This document shows positions 34,097 to 43,916 of a stretch of 64,000 nucleotides of DNA, in pieces; position 1 is the stretch's first letter, and each line of letters begins with the position of its first letter. The stretch comes from Paraburkholderia sp. LEh10 (GTDB lineage: Bacteria > Pseudomonadota > Gammaproteobacteria > Burkholderiales > Burkholderiaceae): assembly GCF_017814945.1 (NCBI RefSeq), contig NZ_JAGIPX010000044.1, positions 1 through 64,000 on the forward strand, given 5' to 3'. The notes under the pieces are model-generated. The model had not been told where the DNA came from and searched no databases. It saw nothing but the letters and a program-made list of their open reading frames with translations. The translations under genes and the position numbers were made by a program.

Positions 34097-34450
34097 GAGG
34101 GCGAACTCCAGCCGCATTACTTTGACAATATGGTCGATCATGAGTTCGTCGCGGTATGTGGCTGGCGTCTGCCGAGCGCGGGAGGCGTGGTCTGTAGCCC
34201 CTAAGCGGGCTGCCGGCCTATCGAAGCATCAACGGCTCATGGCGGATGGGTAGCGATCGCTCGAACGGCCATGTTGCAGTAGCGACGAACGGCAGTTGAT
34301 GGGCGGCGACTTCTGTGAGACTCGCATCGTCGGCGGGCGATTGAATCGTAATCAACAGAATCAAGCGCGGGTCTTGGGCCGATAGCTTCTAACGCGAGAC
34401 GCTGGACCCTCGATCGCATCACGTGGCGGTCTTCTGCGCGACGTATGTCT
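34097..34450. other. Intergenic region, no gene seen
   Basis: About 350 bases between the lipoprotein start and the IclR gene end. Nothing coding is supported; the left end should hold the lipoprotein promoter. Confidence 0.35.
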
Positions 34451-35233
34451 TCAATGCGCCCGAACCGCATTGGTGATCGCCCCCGCGCATTCGCGAACCA
34501 TCGGCCCCAGCTTGCCGATCACTTCTTCGGCGGTCCAGCGGCTGCATGGCGCCACCACATGAACCGCCGCGATGGCGCGCCCATCCTTGTTGCGCACCGG
34601 CGCGCCGACGTTCATATGGCCTACGTAATACTCTTCGATGTTGATCGAAAAGCCGCGTGCACGGCTCTCATCGATCTGCGTGTAGATCTTCGCGGGCTCG
34701 GTGAGCGTCGCCGCCGTCAACGGCTTCAGTTCGGAGCGGCGCAGCAGCGAAAGCACTTCGTCCTCAGGCAAACCCGACAGATACGCGCGCCCCGCAGACG
34801 TGCAATACATGGGCATGCGGCTTCCAATTGCCATGTGCGCGACGATCGGTTTGCGGCTCGTGAACGACGCCACATACACCATGTCGGTGCCGCACGGTTC
34901 CGTCAACGAAACCGTTTCGTCGCACGTGCTGTTCATGGCCGACAGAAACGGATTCGCGCTGTCGATCAGCGCATTCGCGGCCACGTAGTTGCAGCCGATT
35001 TCCATCACCTTCGTGGCCAGTTCGTAGCGGCGCGTGTGCGGGTCTTTCGTCAGGTAGCCGAGGCACTCCAGCGTGAAGACGATCCGCTGCGCCGAACTGC
35101 GGCTGATGCCCGCCATCTCCGCGATCTGCGCAAGGCTCATGCGCCGGTTGCGCGCACCGAAGGCTGCGAGGATCGCGAGTCCCTTCTCGACCGATTGGTT
35201 GAACATCGGCGAAACGCTGTTCTCCTTTTCCAT
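34451..35233 (-). CDS. IclR-family regulator of HyuAB module 1
   Basis: A 260-residue IclR protein: winged helix at about 12-75 (SVEKGLAILAAF, then MSLAQIAEMAGISRSSAQRIV) and a GAF-like effector domain (about 85-255, with YCTSAGRAYLSGLPEDEV and IAAVHVV). Close in type to the second IclR protein at 41740-42564. It is divergent from HyuA1 across a 242-base region with several dyads and most likely represses or activates that operon; the effector would be the cyclic amide or a product. Confidence 0.93.
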   Translation of the reverse strand: MEKENSVSPMFNQSVEKGLAILAAFGARNRRMSLAQIAEMAGISRSSAQRIVFTLECLGYLTKDPHTRRYELATKVMEIGCNYVAANALIDSANPFLSAMNSTCDETVSLTEPCGTDMVYVASFTSRKPIVAHMAIGSRMPMYCTSAGRAYLSGLPEDEVLSLLRRSELKPLTAATLTEPAKIYTQIDESRARGFSINIEEYYVGHMNVGAPVRNKDGRAIAAVHVVAPCSRWTAEEVIGKLGPMVRECAGAITNAVRAH

Positions 35234-35275
35234 ATTTTCCCTTCCGTCTGACGTTTTTCTTCAGTTACAAATTAA

Positions 35276-35363
35276 TCGATATGCGGTTAAGCATACCCGT
35301 TTACCGAACATTATTCGTCTTTTAGACTTCGTCAAACCGCATACAGCTCAGTGCATATCGATA
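35276..35363. promoter_or_regulatory. Paired inverted repeats between IclR and HyuA1 genes
   Basis: Two nested inverted repeats share the left site: ATCGATATGC (35276-35285) pairs with GCATATCGAT (35354-35363), and TATGCGGTT (35281-35289) pairs with AACCGCATA (35336-35344). This is in the A/T-rich divergent promoter and is a good candidate for the IclR operators. Confidence 0.55.
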
Positions 35364-35475
35364 TTCGATTACTTTACCCGATTTATCGGTGGAGTCGATG
35401 TCCGGCCTGAGGACACAGATCTGCCGCTTTCTGCTGACCAACCCGCTCCCCTGAGAAAACGAAGGACAAGACCAC

Positions 35476-37500
35476 ATGAAAGTCGGAGTCGAAGTAGGCG
35501 GTACGTTCACGGACCTCGTCGCGTACGGCGACGGCGAGGTGCGTGTGATCAAGGTGCCGAGCACGCCGGCGTCGCCCGATGCCGGCGTGCTCGAAGCGCT
35601 GCGGGTCGCGGGGATCAACTTCGCCGCAATCGAAGATTTCGCGCACGGTTCCACCGTTGCCACCAATGCCGTGCTGGAACGAAAAGGCGGCAAGGTGGCC
35701 TTCATCGCGACGCAAGGGTTCCGCGACATCCTCTTTCTGCAGCGCCACGACCGCAAGCAGATTTACGATCTCTTCTACAAAAAGCCCGTGCCGCCCGTGC
35801 AACGGCGCGCATGCTTCGAAGCGCACGAACGCGTGCTTGCAGACGGCAGCGTGCTCACCTCGCTGGATGAAGCGCGCTTTCGCGCCGACGTCCTGCCGCA
35901 ACTCAAGGCGGGCCGCTACGACGCCGTCGCCATCTGCCTGCTCAATGCGTACCGGAACCCCGCGCACGAACGTCGCATCGCCGACATCATTCGTGCGGCG
36001 CTGCCGGGCATCGTGGTGACGTGCTCGCATCAGGTAGCGTGCGAGTTTCGTGAGTACGAACGGGCCAGCACCGCGACGCTTTCCGCGTTCGTACAGCCCG
36101 TGATCGCGGGATATCTGGGGCGCCTCACGAACGCGCTGGAGCGCGAGGGATTTCGCGGCCGCTTCTCGGTGATGCAATCGAATGGCGGCCGTCTGCCCGC
36201 CGAATCGATGCGCGAGAACGCGATCAGCGCGCTGTTCTCCGGTCCCGCTGCGGGTGTGGTGGGCGCGGTGCGTCAGGTCATCCTGTCGGGTTATCCGAAC
36301 GTCATCACGTTCGATATGGGCGGCACTAGTTCCGACGTCTGTCTCGTCCAGGACGGCAAGCCCACACTCGCGTCCGAAACCGAAATCGACGGCCTGCCCG
36401 TTCGCACGCCCGTGCTCGATATCGTGTCCGTCGGCGCGGGTGGCGGAAGCCTGATCTGGATCGATGACGGCGGCATGCTGCGCGTCGGTCCCGAGAGCGC
36501 CGGCGCGGATCCGGGGCCGGCTTGCTATGGGCGGGGCGGCACGCGGCCGACCATCACCGATGCCCACGTCGTGCTCGGCACGGTGCGCCCGGAAGCCTTT
36601 CTCGGCGGTCAGATGAAACTCGACGTCGAGGCCGCGCATCGCGCATTCGCATCGCTGGCCGAACATTTCGGCTTGCCCGTCGAGGCCGTGGCCTATAACG
36701 CGGTGCGCCTCGCCAATGCCAACATCGTGCGGGCCATTCAGCTCGTGTCGACGCAACGCGGACGCGATCCGCGCGACTATGTACTCGTCCCGTTCGGCGG
36801 CGCGGGGCCGATGCAGGCGGCGCAGATCGCGGAAGAGCTTGGCATCGCGACAGTCGTGACGCCGCCCAGTCCCGGCGTGACCTCCGCCTATGGCCTCCTG
36901 GCATCCGATTTCATCAAGTACGAAACCCTGACCCATCGCGTGCAGGTGAGCGACGACACGTGCGACGATCTGCGCGTGCGGTTCGCGTCCCTGCAGCACG
37001 ATCTGCAGGCGCAGTTTCGACGGATGGATTTCACCCAGCCTTTGTCGTTCAGCTACACGCTCGAAATGCGCTATCTCGGCCAGGCGTTCGAAGTGCCACT
37101 TGAACTGGACGCCGATGCACTCGCCGCGCTCGACAAGGAACGCCTGATCGCAGGATTCGTCGATGCACACCAGCGCATGTACTTTCATAGCGACAAGACG
37201 GGGCGCCCGGTCGAAGTGGTCGCGCTGCGTGCGGGCGCAACGCTCGCGACCGGACAGGTGAGCGCGCTTACCAGCGTCTCAGTGGGCTCGCGCGCCGTCG
37301 ACACAGAGACGGGCCTGTATGACGGCAACGCGCGGCGCCCTTGCCAGCGCCTGTCCGTCACCGACCTCGCTACCACGGCTGACCATTCCGTTGCGGGTCC
37401 CGCAGTGCTTGAGGAGTACACGACCACAGTGCTCGTGCCGGCGGGCTGGCGCGCACACGTCGATTCCCAATCCAATCTCGTTCTCGCGAAGGAGGCGTGA
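35476..37500 (+). CDS. ATP-dependent hydantoinase/oxoprolinase subunit A (HyuA), copy 1
   Basis: A 674-residue ASKHA-fold ATPase of the hydantoinase A/oxoprolinase family, the kinase-like subunit that phosphorylates a cyclic amide for opening. The N-terminal Hydant_A_N domain has GVEVGGTFTD (residues 4-13) and HGTTVATNAVLERKG; the middle domain has TFDMGGTSSD near residue 280 and GRGGTRPTITDA. The first phosphate motif has Glu6 where the other three copies have Asp. ATG at 35476 with GAAGGA upstream. It is followed at once by HyuB1; substrate could be hydantoin, N-methylhydantoin, 5-oxoproline or a related lactam. Confidence 0.93.
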   Translation: MKVGVEVGGTFTDLVAYGDGEVRVIKVPSTPASPDAGVLEALRVAGINFAAIEDFAHGSTVATNAVLERKGGKVAFIATQGFRDILFLQRHDRKQIYDLFYKKPVPPVQRRACFEAHERVLADGSVLTSLDEARFRADVLPQLKAGRYDAVAICLLNAYRNPAHERRIADIIRAALPGIVVTCSHQVACEFREYERASTATLSAFVQPVIAGYLGRLTNALEREGFRGRFSVMQSNGGRLPAESMRENAISALFSGPAAGVVGAVRQVILSGYPNVITFDMGGTSSDVCLVQDGKPTLASETEIDGLPVRTPVLDIVSVGAGGGSLIWIDDGGMLRVGPESAGADPGPACYGRGGTRPTITDAHVVLGTVRPEAFLGGQMKLDVEAAHRAFASLAEHFGLPVEAVAYNAVRLANANIVRAIQLVSTQRGRDPRDYVLVPFGGAGPMQAAQIAEELGIATVVTPPSPGVTSAYGLLASDFIKYETLTHRVQVSDDTCDDLRVRFASLQHDLQAQFRRMDFTQPLSFSYTLEMRYLGQAFEVPLELDADALAALDKERLIAGFVDAHQRMYFHSDKTGRPVEVVALRAGATLATGQVSALTSVSVGSRAVDTETGLYDGNARRPCQRLSVTDLATTADHSVAGPAVLEEYTTTVLVPAGWRAHVDSQSNLVLAKEA

Positions 37501-37502
37501 TC

Positions 37503-39140
37503 ATGATCGTCAGCCCGTTCGACAATGCCATCATCAGCCAAAGCATTCTGGCGGCCGCCCGCGAGATGGGCGCGAAGCTGATCCGCTCCGCCTATTCGAC
37601 CATTCTTCGCGAAGCCAGCGACGGCTCCGCCGCGATTGCCAACGTGCACGGCGATATCGTCGCGCAGGCCGAGCTGATTCCGATCCAGCTCGGGCCGATC
37701 GGCATTACGCTCAAGCAGTGCCTCGCGCGCTATCCGGCGCACACGATCCGCCCCGACGATTTCATGATTACCAACGACCCTTATGCGGGCGGGCAGCATC
37801 TCCCCGATGTCTACATCTTCTGTCCGATCTTCTACGATGGACAGTTGATCGGCTTCTCGGCAAGCGTTGCGCACCAGATCGACTTTGGCGGCGGCGCGCC
37901 CGGACTCGACACAGACGCCTCCGACATCTATCAGGAAGGCTTGCGCTTTCCGCCCACGCGGTGGTCGCAGTCGCGTGACTGGAACGGCGGGCCGCTCGAA
38001 CAGCTGGTACGCGCGAATGTCCGCGTGCCCGACCTGACCATCGGCGACATGAACGCGATGTTCGCCGCCAACGCCATCGCCTGTGTGCGCGTCGTGCAGC
38101 TGTGCGACAAGTATGGCGTCGGGATGGTGACGGAAGTCATGAACGAGATGGTCAATTACTCGGAACGGCGCTTTCGCGCCGCCATCGCGACCTTGCCGCC
38201 GGGTATCTACTACGGCGAAGACATGATCGATGATGACGGCGTGACCGATCAGCCGCTCATGATCAAGGTCAAGGTCAGCGTCACGCACGACGCGATCGAT
38301 ATCGACTTTGCGGGCAGCAGCCCGCAAGTGCGCCGCAATCTGAACTCGCCGTTTTCGTGCACCGTGTCGGCGGCTGTGACGTGCGTGAAGTCCATCCTGA
38401 CTTCGCCCGACATTCCATTCAACGAAGGCATCTTGCGGGCCGTCAGCATTTCCGCGCCCTACGGGTCGATCCTGAACCCCGCCCCGCCCTCGCCCGTACG
38501 CGCGCGTCTCGAAGCAAACTACCGCATCTACAACGCGATCATGCGGGCACTGGCGCCCGTTGCGCCCGGCAAGGTGATCTCCACGGGCTTCGACACGTTG
38601 ACGGCCGCGTGCTTCTCATTGCAACGCGACGAAAAATACAGCGTGTATCTGGAGATTTTCGGCGGCGGCTATGGCGCGTCGGAACATGGCGACGGCTGCG
38701 ATGCCGTCGATTCGCCGCTGTCCAACTGCGCGAACACACCCGTCGAAGCACTCGATATGGAATACGACTTCTTCAGGCTGGAACGCTATGCGCTCGAACC
38801 CGATTCGTTCGGCATGGGCAAGCATCGCGGCGGCGCGGGTTTCAGCCGTGAGTACTCGGTGCTGGCGGATGACGTCGGCTTTGCGATCTATGCCGATCGC
38901 CATCGCTATGCACCGCAAGGTCTTTTCGGTGGCGAAGAAGGCAAGTGCGGGTACTGCGAAGTGACACGCAATGGCGTGACCGAGCGCATCGCGTCGAAAT
39001 CGATGCTGACGCTGATGAAGGGAGATCGCGTGAAGGTATTCATGGGCGGCGGCGGCGGTTACGGCGACGTGCATGAGCGTCATCCATCGCTCGTCGAAGC
39101 CGACGGTCGCGACGGCATGGTCGACAACGCCCGTGCATAA
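37503..39140 (+). CDS. Hydantoinase/oxoprolinase subunit B (HyuB), copy 1
   Basis: A 545-residue HyuB protein, the metal-dependent partner of HyuA. Metal-site segments: TNDPYAGGQHLPD near residues 90-102 and HQIDFGGGAPG near 130, where the more usual form is HxxDxGG. The C-terminal half has MGKHRGGAGFSREY and ends in GGGGGYGD. ATG at 37503 follows GGAGG; a GTG at 37497 overlaps the HyuA1 stop. Directly coupled to HyuA1. Confidence 0.92.
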   Translation: MIVSPFDNAIISQSILAAAREMGAKLIRSAYSTILREASDGSAAIANVHGDIVAQAELIPIQLGPIGITLKQCLARYPAHTIRPDDFMITNDPYAGGQHLPDVYIFCPIFYDGQLIGFSASVAHQIDFGGGAPGLDTDASDIYQEGLRFPPTRWSQSRDWNGGPLEQLVRANVRVPDLTIGDMNAMFAANAIACVRVVQLCDKYGVGMVTEVMNEMVNYSERRFRAAIATLPPGIYYGEDMIDDDGVTDQPLMIKVKVSVTHDAIDIDFAGSSPQVRRNLNSPFSCTVSAAVTCVKSILTSPDIPFNEGILRAVSISAPYGSILNPAPPSPVRARLEANYRIYNAIMRALAPVAPGKVISTGFDTLTAACFSLQRDEKYSVYLEIFGGGYGASEHGDGCDAVDSPLSNCANTPVEALDMEYDFFRLERYALEPDSFGMGKHRGGAGFSREYSVLADDVGFAIYADRHRYAPQGLFGGEEGKCGYCEVTRNGVTERIASKSMLTLMKGDRVKVFMGGGGGYGDVHERHPSLVEADGRDGMVDNARA

Positions 39141-39189
39141 CGCACGCTGAATCCAGCACGCCCATTCAACGCCTTTGAGGAGAACGACA

Positions 39190-40425
39190 ATGACCAGGCC
39201 ATACAGCCGCTTTTTATGCTTCTCTGCAATCATCACGGCAATCAGCATGATCGGGGCTTCACCGGTACACGCCGAAATCTCGGACGGCGTCGTCAAGATC
39301 GGACTGTTGACGGACATGAGCGGCGCGTTTTCAGCGCTATCCGGTCAAGGTTCCGTGGTCGCAGCAAAGATGGCGATTGACGACTGCCTTGCCAAGGAAT
39401 GCAAGGGCATGAAGATCGAACTGCTGACGCTCGATCATCAGAACAAGACCGATATCGCGCTGGCAAAGGCGCGCGAATGGGCCGACGTCGATCACGTCGA
39501 CGCGTATGCCGACATGGTGAATTCGGCGGTCGCGCTGGGCATGGAAGACCTCGCGGTTCAGAAGAAGAAAGTGGCGCTGTTCGTCGGCGGGCCCAATCGC
39601 ATCACCAATGAAGATTGCCAGCCCGACTATACGGTGCAGTGGATGTGGGACACCTATTCACAGACGACAGCCGCCGTCAAAGGTATCGCCAAGCCGAATC
39701 AGAAGTGGTACTTCATCGCGGTGGACTATGCGTATGGCGCAGCCGCTGTATCGGAAGCACGCAAGCAGCTCGACGCGATCGGCGCGCATACCGTGGGCGA
39801 GTCGAAGCATCCGTTAAACAGCAGCGACATGTCTTCGCAAATCATCTCGGCACAGCAATCGACCGCCGATATCGTCGCGTTCGCCAATTCGGGTGCCGAT
39901 GCCGCCAATTCGATCAAGACAGCCAGCGAATTTCAACTGGGCGCGAAAAAGCAGGAGGCGGCATTCTTCCCGACGATCTACGAGATCAAGGGCGTGGGAC
40001 TGTCGCAGGCGAAAGGCTTGCAGTTCCCCGAGAGCTTCTACTGGGATCTCGACGACGGCACGCGCCGCTTCAGCAAGCGGTTCATGGAGATCTACAAGAA
40101 GGGGCCGCCGTCGCTCACGCATGCCGGCGTGTACTCGTCGGTCTATCACTATCTGAAGGCCGTTGCGGCAGCGAAATCGGATGATCCCGCTATCGTCGTG
40201 CGCAAGATGCACGAACTGCCGATCGTCGACGACGTCGTGCGCAATGCGCGCCTGAGAGCGGACGGCCGGATGGTGCACGACTACTACTATTTCCGCGTCA
40301 AGTCGCCGGAAGAATCCAAAGGACCGTGGGATCTGTATTCGCTTGTCAAGACGTTGCCCGGCGATCAGGTCTTCGTGCCCGAGAACCGCAGCCAGTGCCG
40401 CGTGTTTCGCACGGCAGGCCAGTAG
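39190..40425 (+). CDS. Liv-type periplasmic amino-acid/amide-binding protein
   Basis: A 411-residue ABC substrate-binding protein of the Peripla_BP_6 (LivJ/AmiC-like) class. Signal peptide to about VHA (residue 27), then IGLLTDMSGAFSALSGQGS and the central YGAAAVSEARKQLDAIG strand-helix unit. GAGGAG precedes the ATG at 39190. It sits between HyuB1 and the FAD oxidase, so it probably binds the substrate of the module. No cognate LivHMGF genes are in the window, making it an orphan here. Confidence 0.9.
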   Translation: MTRPYSRFLCFSAIITAISMIGASPVHAEISDGVVKIGLLTDMSGAFSALSGQGSVVAAKMAIDDCLAKECKGMKIELLTLDHQNKTDIALAKAREWADVDHVDAYADMVNSAVALGMEDLAVQKKKVALFVGGPNRITNEDCQPDYTVQWMWDTYSQTTAAVKGIAKPNQKWYFIAVDYAYGAAAVSEARKQLDAIGAHTVGESKHPLNSSDMSSQIISAQQSTADIVAFANSGADAANSIKTASEFQLGAKKQEAAFFPTIYEIKGVGLSQAKGLQFPESFYWDLDDGTRRFSKRFMEIYKKGPPSLTHAGVYSSVYHYLKAVAAAKSDDPAIVVRKMHELPIVDDVVRNARLRADGRMVHDYYYFRVKSPEESKGPWDLYSLVKTLPGDQVFVPENRSQCRVFRTAGQ

Positions 40426-40442
40426 CTTACGGCACTGACGTT

Positions 40443-41708
40443 ATGTCGTTTTCTTCGATCTGGTCCGCCACCGCGCCGCCGGCCGTGCCGACGCCTCCTC
40501 TCGCGGCGTCGCGCCGGGCCGACGTCGCGATTATCGGCGCCGGCATCACTGGCCTGTCGACGGCGTTGCATCTGGCCGAACGTGGATGCGATGTCTGCGT
40601 GCTCGACGCCGCCGAGCCCGGCTGGGGTGCATCGGGGCGTAACGGCGGCCAGGTCATTCCCGGCCTCAAGCACGATCCCGATGACCTCATGCGCGCGTTG
40701 GGCCGCGAAACGGCCCTACCGCTGATCGAACTCGCCAGCGGCACCGCGGACGTCGTGTTCGATCTGATCGCCCGCTATCGGCTCGACTGCGACGCCGTCA
40801 GAGCCGGATGGATTCAGCCGGCACATTCAAGCGCGATGCTGGAAACACAGCGGCGACGCGTCGCGCAATGGCAGGCGCGCGGCGCGTCCGTCGACATGCT
40901 CGACCGTGCCGCAGTCGCGGCGCGCACGGGCTGTGCCGGCTATCTGGGTGGATGGATCGACCGCCGCGCGGGCAGCGTGCATCCGCTGAAGTATCTGCGC
41001 GGCTTGCTGAACGCGGCGACGCAACACGGCGTATCCGTGCATGGGCAGTCAAAGGTCGGCAGTCTCACGCGCGCGGGCCGGGGTTGGCGCGTCACTACGG
41101 CAGCCGGTGACACAGTCGATGCCGACGACGTGCTGATCGCGACCAACGGTTACACGGATGGGCTCTGGCCAGGGTTGAAGCAAACGGTGATTGCAGCCAA
41201 CAGTTTCATGCTCGCGACCGAGCCCTTGCCACCCTCCATCGGCGCAACGGTTCTGGGCGGCGGCGAAGTCGCATCCGATTCGCGGCGACTGCTGCTGTAC
41301 TTCCGCAAAGACGCGGCGGGCCGCTTGCTGCTCGGTGGACGAGGTCCGTTTTCCGATCCCGATTCCGCACGGTCATGGGCGCATCTCGAACGCTCGCTGG
41401 TGCGGCTGTTTCCGCAGGCTGAAGGCGTTCGCATCGGGCATCGATGGGCGGGACGCGTCGCTGTCACACGCGATGGCATCCCCCATCTGCACATGCCCGC
41501 GCCGGGACTCACGATTGCCCTCGGTTACAACGGTCGCGGCATCGCGATGGCGACGGCGTTAGGTCAGGAACTGGCGGGCCATCTGATGGGACACAGGCCG
41601 CTCAGGTTTCCGGTAAGCCCGATTCGCCCGATTCCTTTTCACGGTTTGCAGCGGCTGTACTTTGCTGCGGCTGTGACGTGGTATCGCGCGATGGACGTGC
41701 TCGGATGA
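40443..41708 (+). CDS. FAD-dependent amine/amino-acid oxidoreductase (DAO family), module 1
   Basis: A 421-residue DAO-family flavoprotein similar to PuuB/sarcosine- or glycine-oxidase-type enzymes. FAD-binding GAGITG at residues 32-37 with the downstream GWGASGRNGGQV motif. LIATNGYTDG and the C-terminal ALGYNGRGIAMATALGQ are typical of the gamma-glutamylputrescine oxidase branch. It would oxidise an amine released from the ring opened by HyuAB1. ATG at 40443, 17 bases after the binding-protein stop. Last gene of module 1; convergent with IclR2. Confidence 0.9.
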   Translation: MSFSSIWSATAPPAVPTPPLAASRRADVAIIGAGITGLSTALHLAERGCDVCVLDAAEPGWGASGRNGGQVIPGLKHDPDDLMRALGRETALPLIELASGTADVVFDLIARYRLDCDAVRAGWIQPAHSSAMLETQRRRVAQWQARGASVDMLDRAAVAARTGCAGYLGGWIDRRAGSVHPLKYLRGLLNAATQHGVSVHGQSKVGSLTRAGRGWRVTTAAGDTVDADDVLIATNGYTDGLWPGLKQTVIAANSFMLATEPLPPSIGATVLGGGEVASDSRRLLLYFRKDAAGRLLLGGRGPFSDPDSARSWAHLERSLVRLFPQAEGVRIGHRWAGRVAVTRDGIPHLHMPAPGLTIALGYNGRGIAMATALGQELAGHLMGHRPLRFPVSPIRPIPFHGLQRLYFAAAVTWYRAMDVLG

Positions 41709-41739
41709 ACCCGATACACGCGGCCCTGTGCGCCCAATG

Positions 41740-42564
41740 CTATCGGTTCGGCTTGCCGTAACCGATATGAAACGGCTCCAGCGCGTGCCGGCTCGGCGGC
41801 GTAGTCGAAATCAGGCGTGCGGTTTCCAGCAGGCGCGGCACGAGTTCCGCGATTGCGCGCTCCTTCGTCCAGTGCGCGACTGACACAGAAATATTGAGCG
41901 CGCCGATAGGCTTGCCCGATGCCCCGAACAACGGCGCCGCGAACGCAAGATCGCCACGGTAGTATTCCTGCTCGCTGCACGCGAAGCCCGTCTCGCGAAC
42001 CTCGGTAACCATGCTCATCAGCCGATCCACGTCCGTCACCGTGTGCGGCGTATATTGCAGACGCTCCGAGCGTTCAATGATGCCGCGCGCTTCGGCATCG
42101 CTCAGTCCCGACAGATACGCCCGGCCAGACGATGTGCAAAACATCGGCAGTGCGCGTCCTACGGGCATGAACACAATCGCGCGCGCGGGATTCGGAAAGC
42201 GGCCGATATAGACCATCTGATCGCCGTCCGGCTCCGAGAGATTCACCGTCTCCGCCACTTCCCGATTGAGTTCGAGCAGATACGGATTCGCGCGCTCGAG
42301 CAACGCGTGCGATTGCAGATAGCGATAGCCGAGTTCAAGCGTGCGCGGCGACAACGAATAACGCTTGCTCACGGGGTCTTTGCGCAACAAACCCAACGCT
42401 TCGAGCGTAAAGGCAAAGCGCTGCGCGGCGCTCTTCGATATGCCCGCCGCCGTGGCGATCTCAGGCAGGCTCATCGACGAATGCTCGATGTTGAACGCGC
42501 CGAGCACGGACAGGCCCGTGGCGAACGACTGGATGAAGAGTGTCGATTCTTCTGGATTGTTCAT
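41740..42564 (-). CDS. IclR-family regulator of HyuAB module 2
   Basis: A 274-residue IclR protein with winged helix about 15-80 (SFATGLSVLGAFNI, MSLPEIATAAGISKSAAQRFAF) and effector domain to the end. It resembles the IclR1 protein clearly (shared CTSSGRAYLSGL). It is the last gene of the minus-strand module 2 operon, 66 bases after the DadA-like gene, so it is likely to control that operon and perhaps the convergent module 1. Confidence 0.92.
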   Translation of the reverse strand: MNNPEESTLFIQSFATGLSVLGAFNIEHSSMSLPEIATAAGISKSAAQRFAFTLEALGLLRKDPVSKRYSLSPRTLELGYRYLQSHALLERANPYLLELNREVAETVNLSEPDGDQMVYIGRFPNPARAIVFMPVGRALPMFCTSSGRAYLSGLSDAEARGIIERSERLQYTPHTVTDVDRLMSMVTEVRETGFACSEQEYYRGDLAFAAPLFGASGKPIGALNISVSVAHWTKERAIAELVPRLLETARLISTTPPSRHALEPFHIGYGKPNR

Positions 42565-42630
42565 GAGAAGAGGTTATAAAGTGCCGCCCTGTGTCAGTCG
42601 CATTTCCCTTACGCAGCGATGCCTGGTCGA

Positions 42631-43893
42631 TCACCCGAAGCGCGCGACCTCGTAGGGCTTCAGTTTGTCGTGATGCATGTCACCTCTGATTGCCTCCGCG
42701 AGCCATTGACCCGTGCGTGCTGATCCCGTCACACCGAGATGGCCGTGCCCGAACGCGCACCACATGCCGCGCAACGACGGCACGGCGCCGATTACGGGCA
42801 ACGAGTCCGGCAAGCACGGACGATGCCCCATCCATGTGTCGGCTTGCGCGGGACGGCGCAGCGCGGGAATCCCCGCTTGCGCGTGCTCCAGCAGCAATTG
42901 CGCCCGCTTTTCGCTGGGCGGCCGCGAGAATCCGCCGAATTCCACCGTGCCGGCTATTCTCAAACCGCTTTCGAGTGGAGACACGAACACCTTGCGGTCA
43001 GCGAGCACCACCTGACGGCTGATCGGCGCGGCGTCTCTATGCAGTTGCACATGATAACCACGCTGGCTCTCGAGCGGAACTTTCACGCCTAACGCACCAA
43101 GCAGCCGCCCGGACCACGCCCCCGCCGCCAGCACGATATGACGCGCCGTCAACGATGTGCCCGCGCAATCGATGCGCCAGTCGAGCCCTTGCCGCCCGAT
43201 ATGCTCCGCTGCCGTCTGAATGAACTGCACGCCGCGCGCCCGCGCCGCTTCCGCGATACAGAGCGCGTATTGTCTCGGCTCCGACACCCATGCCTGATCC
43301 GGCAGAAAGAGACCGACGTTGTACGCATCGCCGATATGAGGTTCGAGCGCGAGTATGCCGGCCCGGTCGACTTCTTCGATCACAAGACCATACGACGCTT
43401 TCAGCGCCCAACTCCGCCGATCCTTGTCGAGCGCTTGCCGGTCCGGATAAAGATGCAGCTGGCCGTTCGTGCGAATGCGCTCGCGACACCCCACTTCTTG
43501 CGCAAGCTGCTGATGAAGTGTCACGGCGTCCTCGTGCAGCGCATTGAGGCCTTGAGCGATCTGGTTCACGCGTTCCGGCCTGGAGGCCGCGATGAACCTC
43601 AATAGCCAGGGCGCGACGCTCAGGATATAGCTACGCGGGATATACAACGGCCCCGTCGGATCCAGCAACATGCCCGGGACGCTCTTCAACAACCCGGGCA
43701 TCGCCAGCGGCGCCACCGCGCGCGACGAGATCGCGCCCGCGTTGCCCGCCGAACACTGGCTGGCTGGCGGCTGCGGATCGATCACCGTCACGTCGAGGCC
43801 CGTTTTTGCAAGGCTGTAGGCAACGCACAAGCCGACAATGCCCGCGCCCAGCACGATGACGCGATTTTCTTCAGATGCCGCTCGCGCAACCAT
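42631..43893 (-). CDS. D-amino-acid dehydrogenase-like flavoprotein (DadA type), module 2
   Basis: A 420-residue DAO-family flavoprotein of the D-amino-acid dehydrogenase (DadA) type. FAD GAGIVG at residues 16-21, then CSAGNAGAISSRAVAPLAMPG, which is characteristic of DadA, and the C-terminal GHGHLGVTGSARTG. It would oxidise a D- or N-substituted amino acid, passing electrons to the respiratory chain. The ATG at 43893 has GGGGAG. It lies 23 bases after the MFS gene. Substrate might be the carbamoyl-free amino acid produced after ring opening. Confidence 0.9.
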   Translation of the reverse strand: MVARAASEENRVIVLGAGIVGLCVAYSLAKTGLDVTVIDPQPPASQCSAGNAGAISSRAVAPLAMPGLLKSVPGMLLDPTGPLYIPRSYILSVAPWLLRFIAASRPERVNQIAQGLNALHEDAVTLHQQLAQEVGCRERIRTNGQLHLYPDRQALDKDRRSWALKASYGLVIEEVDRAGILALEPHIGDAYNVGLFLPDQAWVSEPRQYALCIAEAARARGVQFIQTAAEHIGRQGLDWRIDCAGTSLTARHIVLAAGAWSGRLLGALGVKVPLESQRGYHVQLHRDAAPISRQVVLADRKVFVSPLESGLRIAGTVEFGGFSRPPSEKRAQLLLEHAQAGIPALRRPAQADTWMGHRPCLPDSLPVIGAVPSLRGMWCAFGHGHLGVTGSARTGQWLAEAIRGDMHHDKLKPYEVARFG

Positions 43894-43916
43894 CTCGTTC
43901 TCCCCGGATTGGATTA

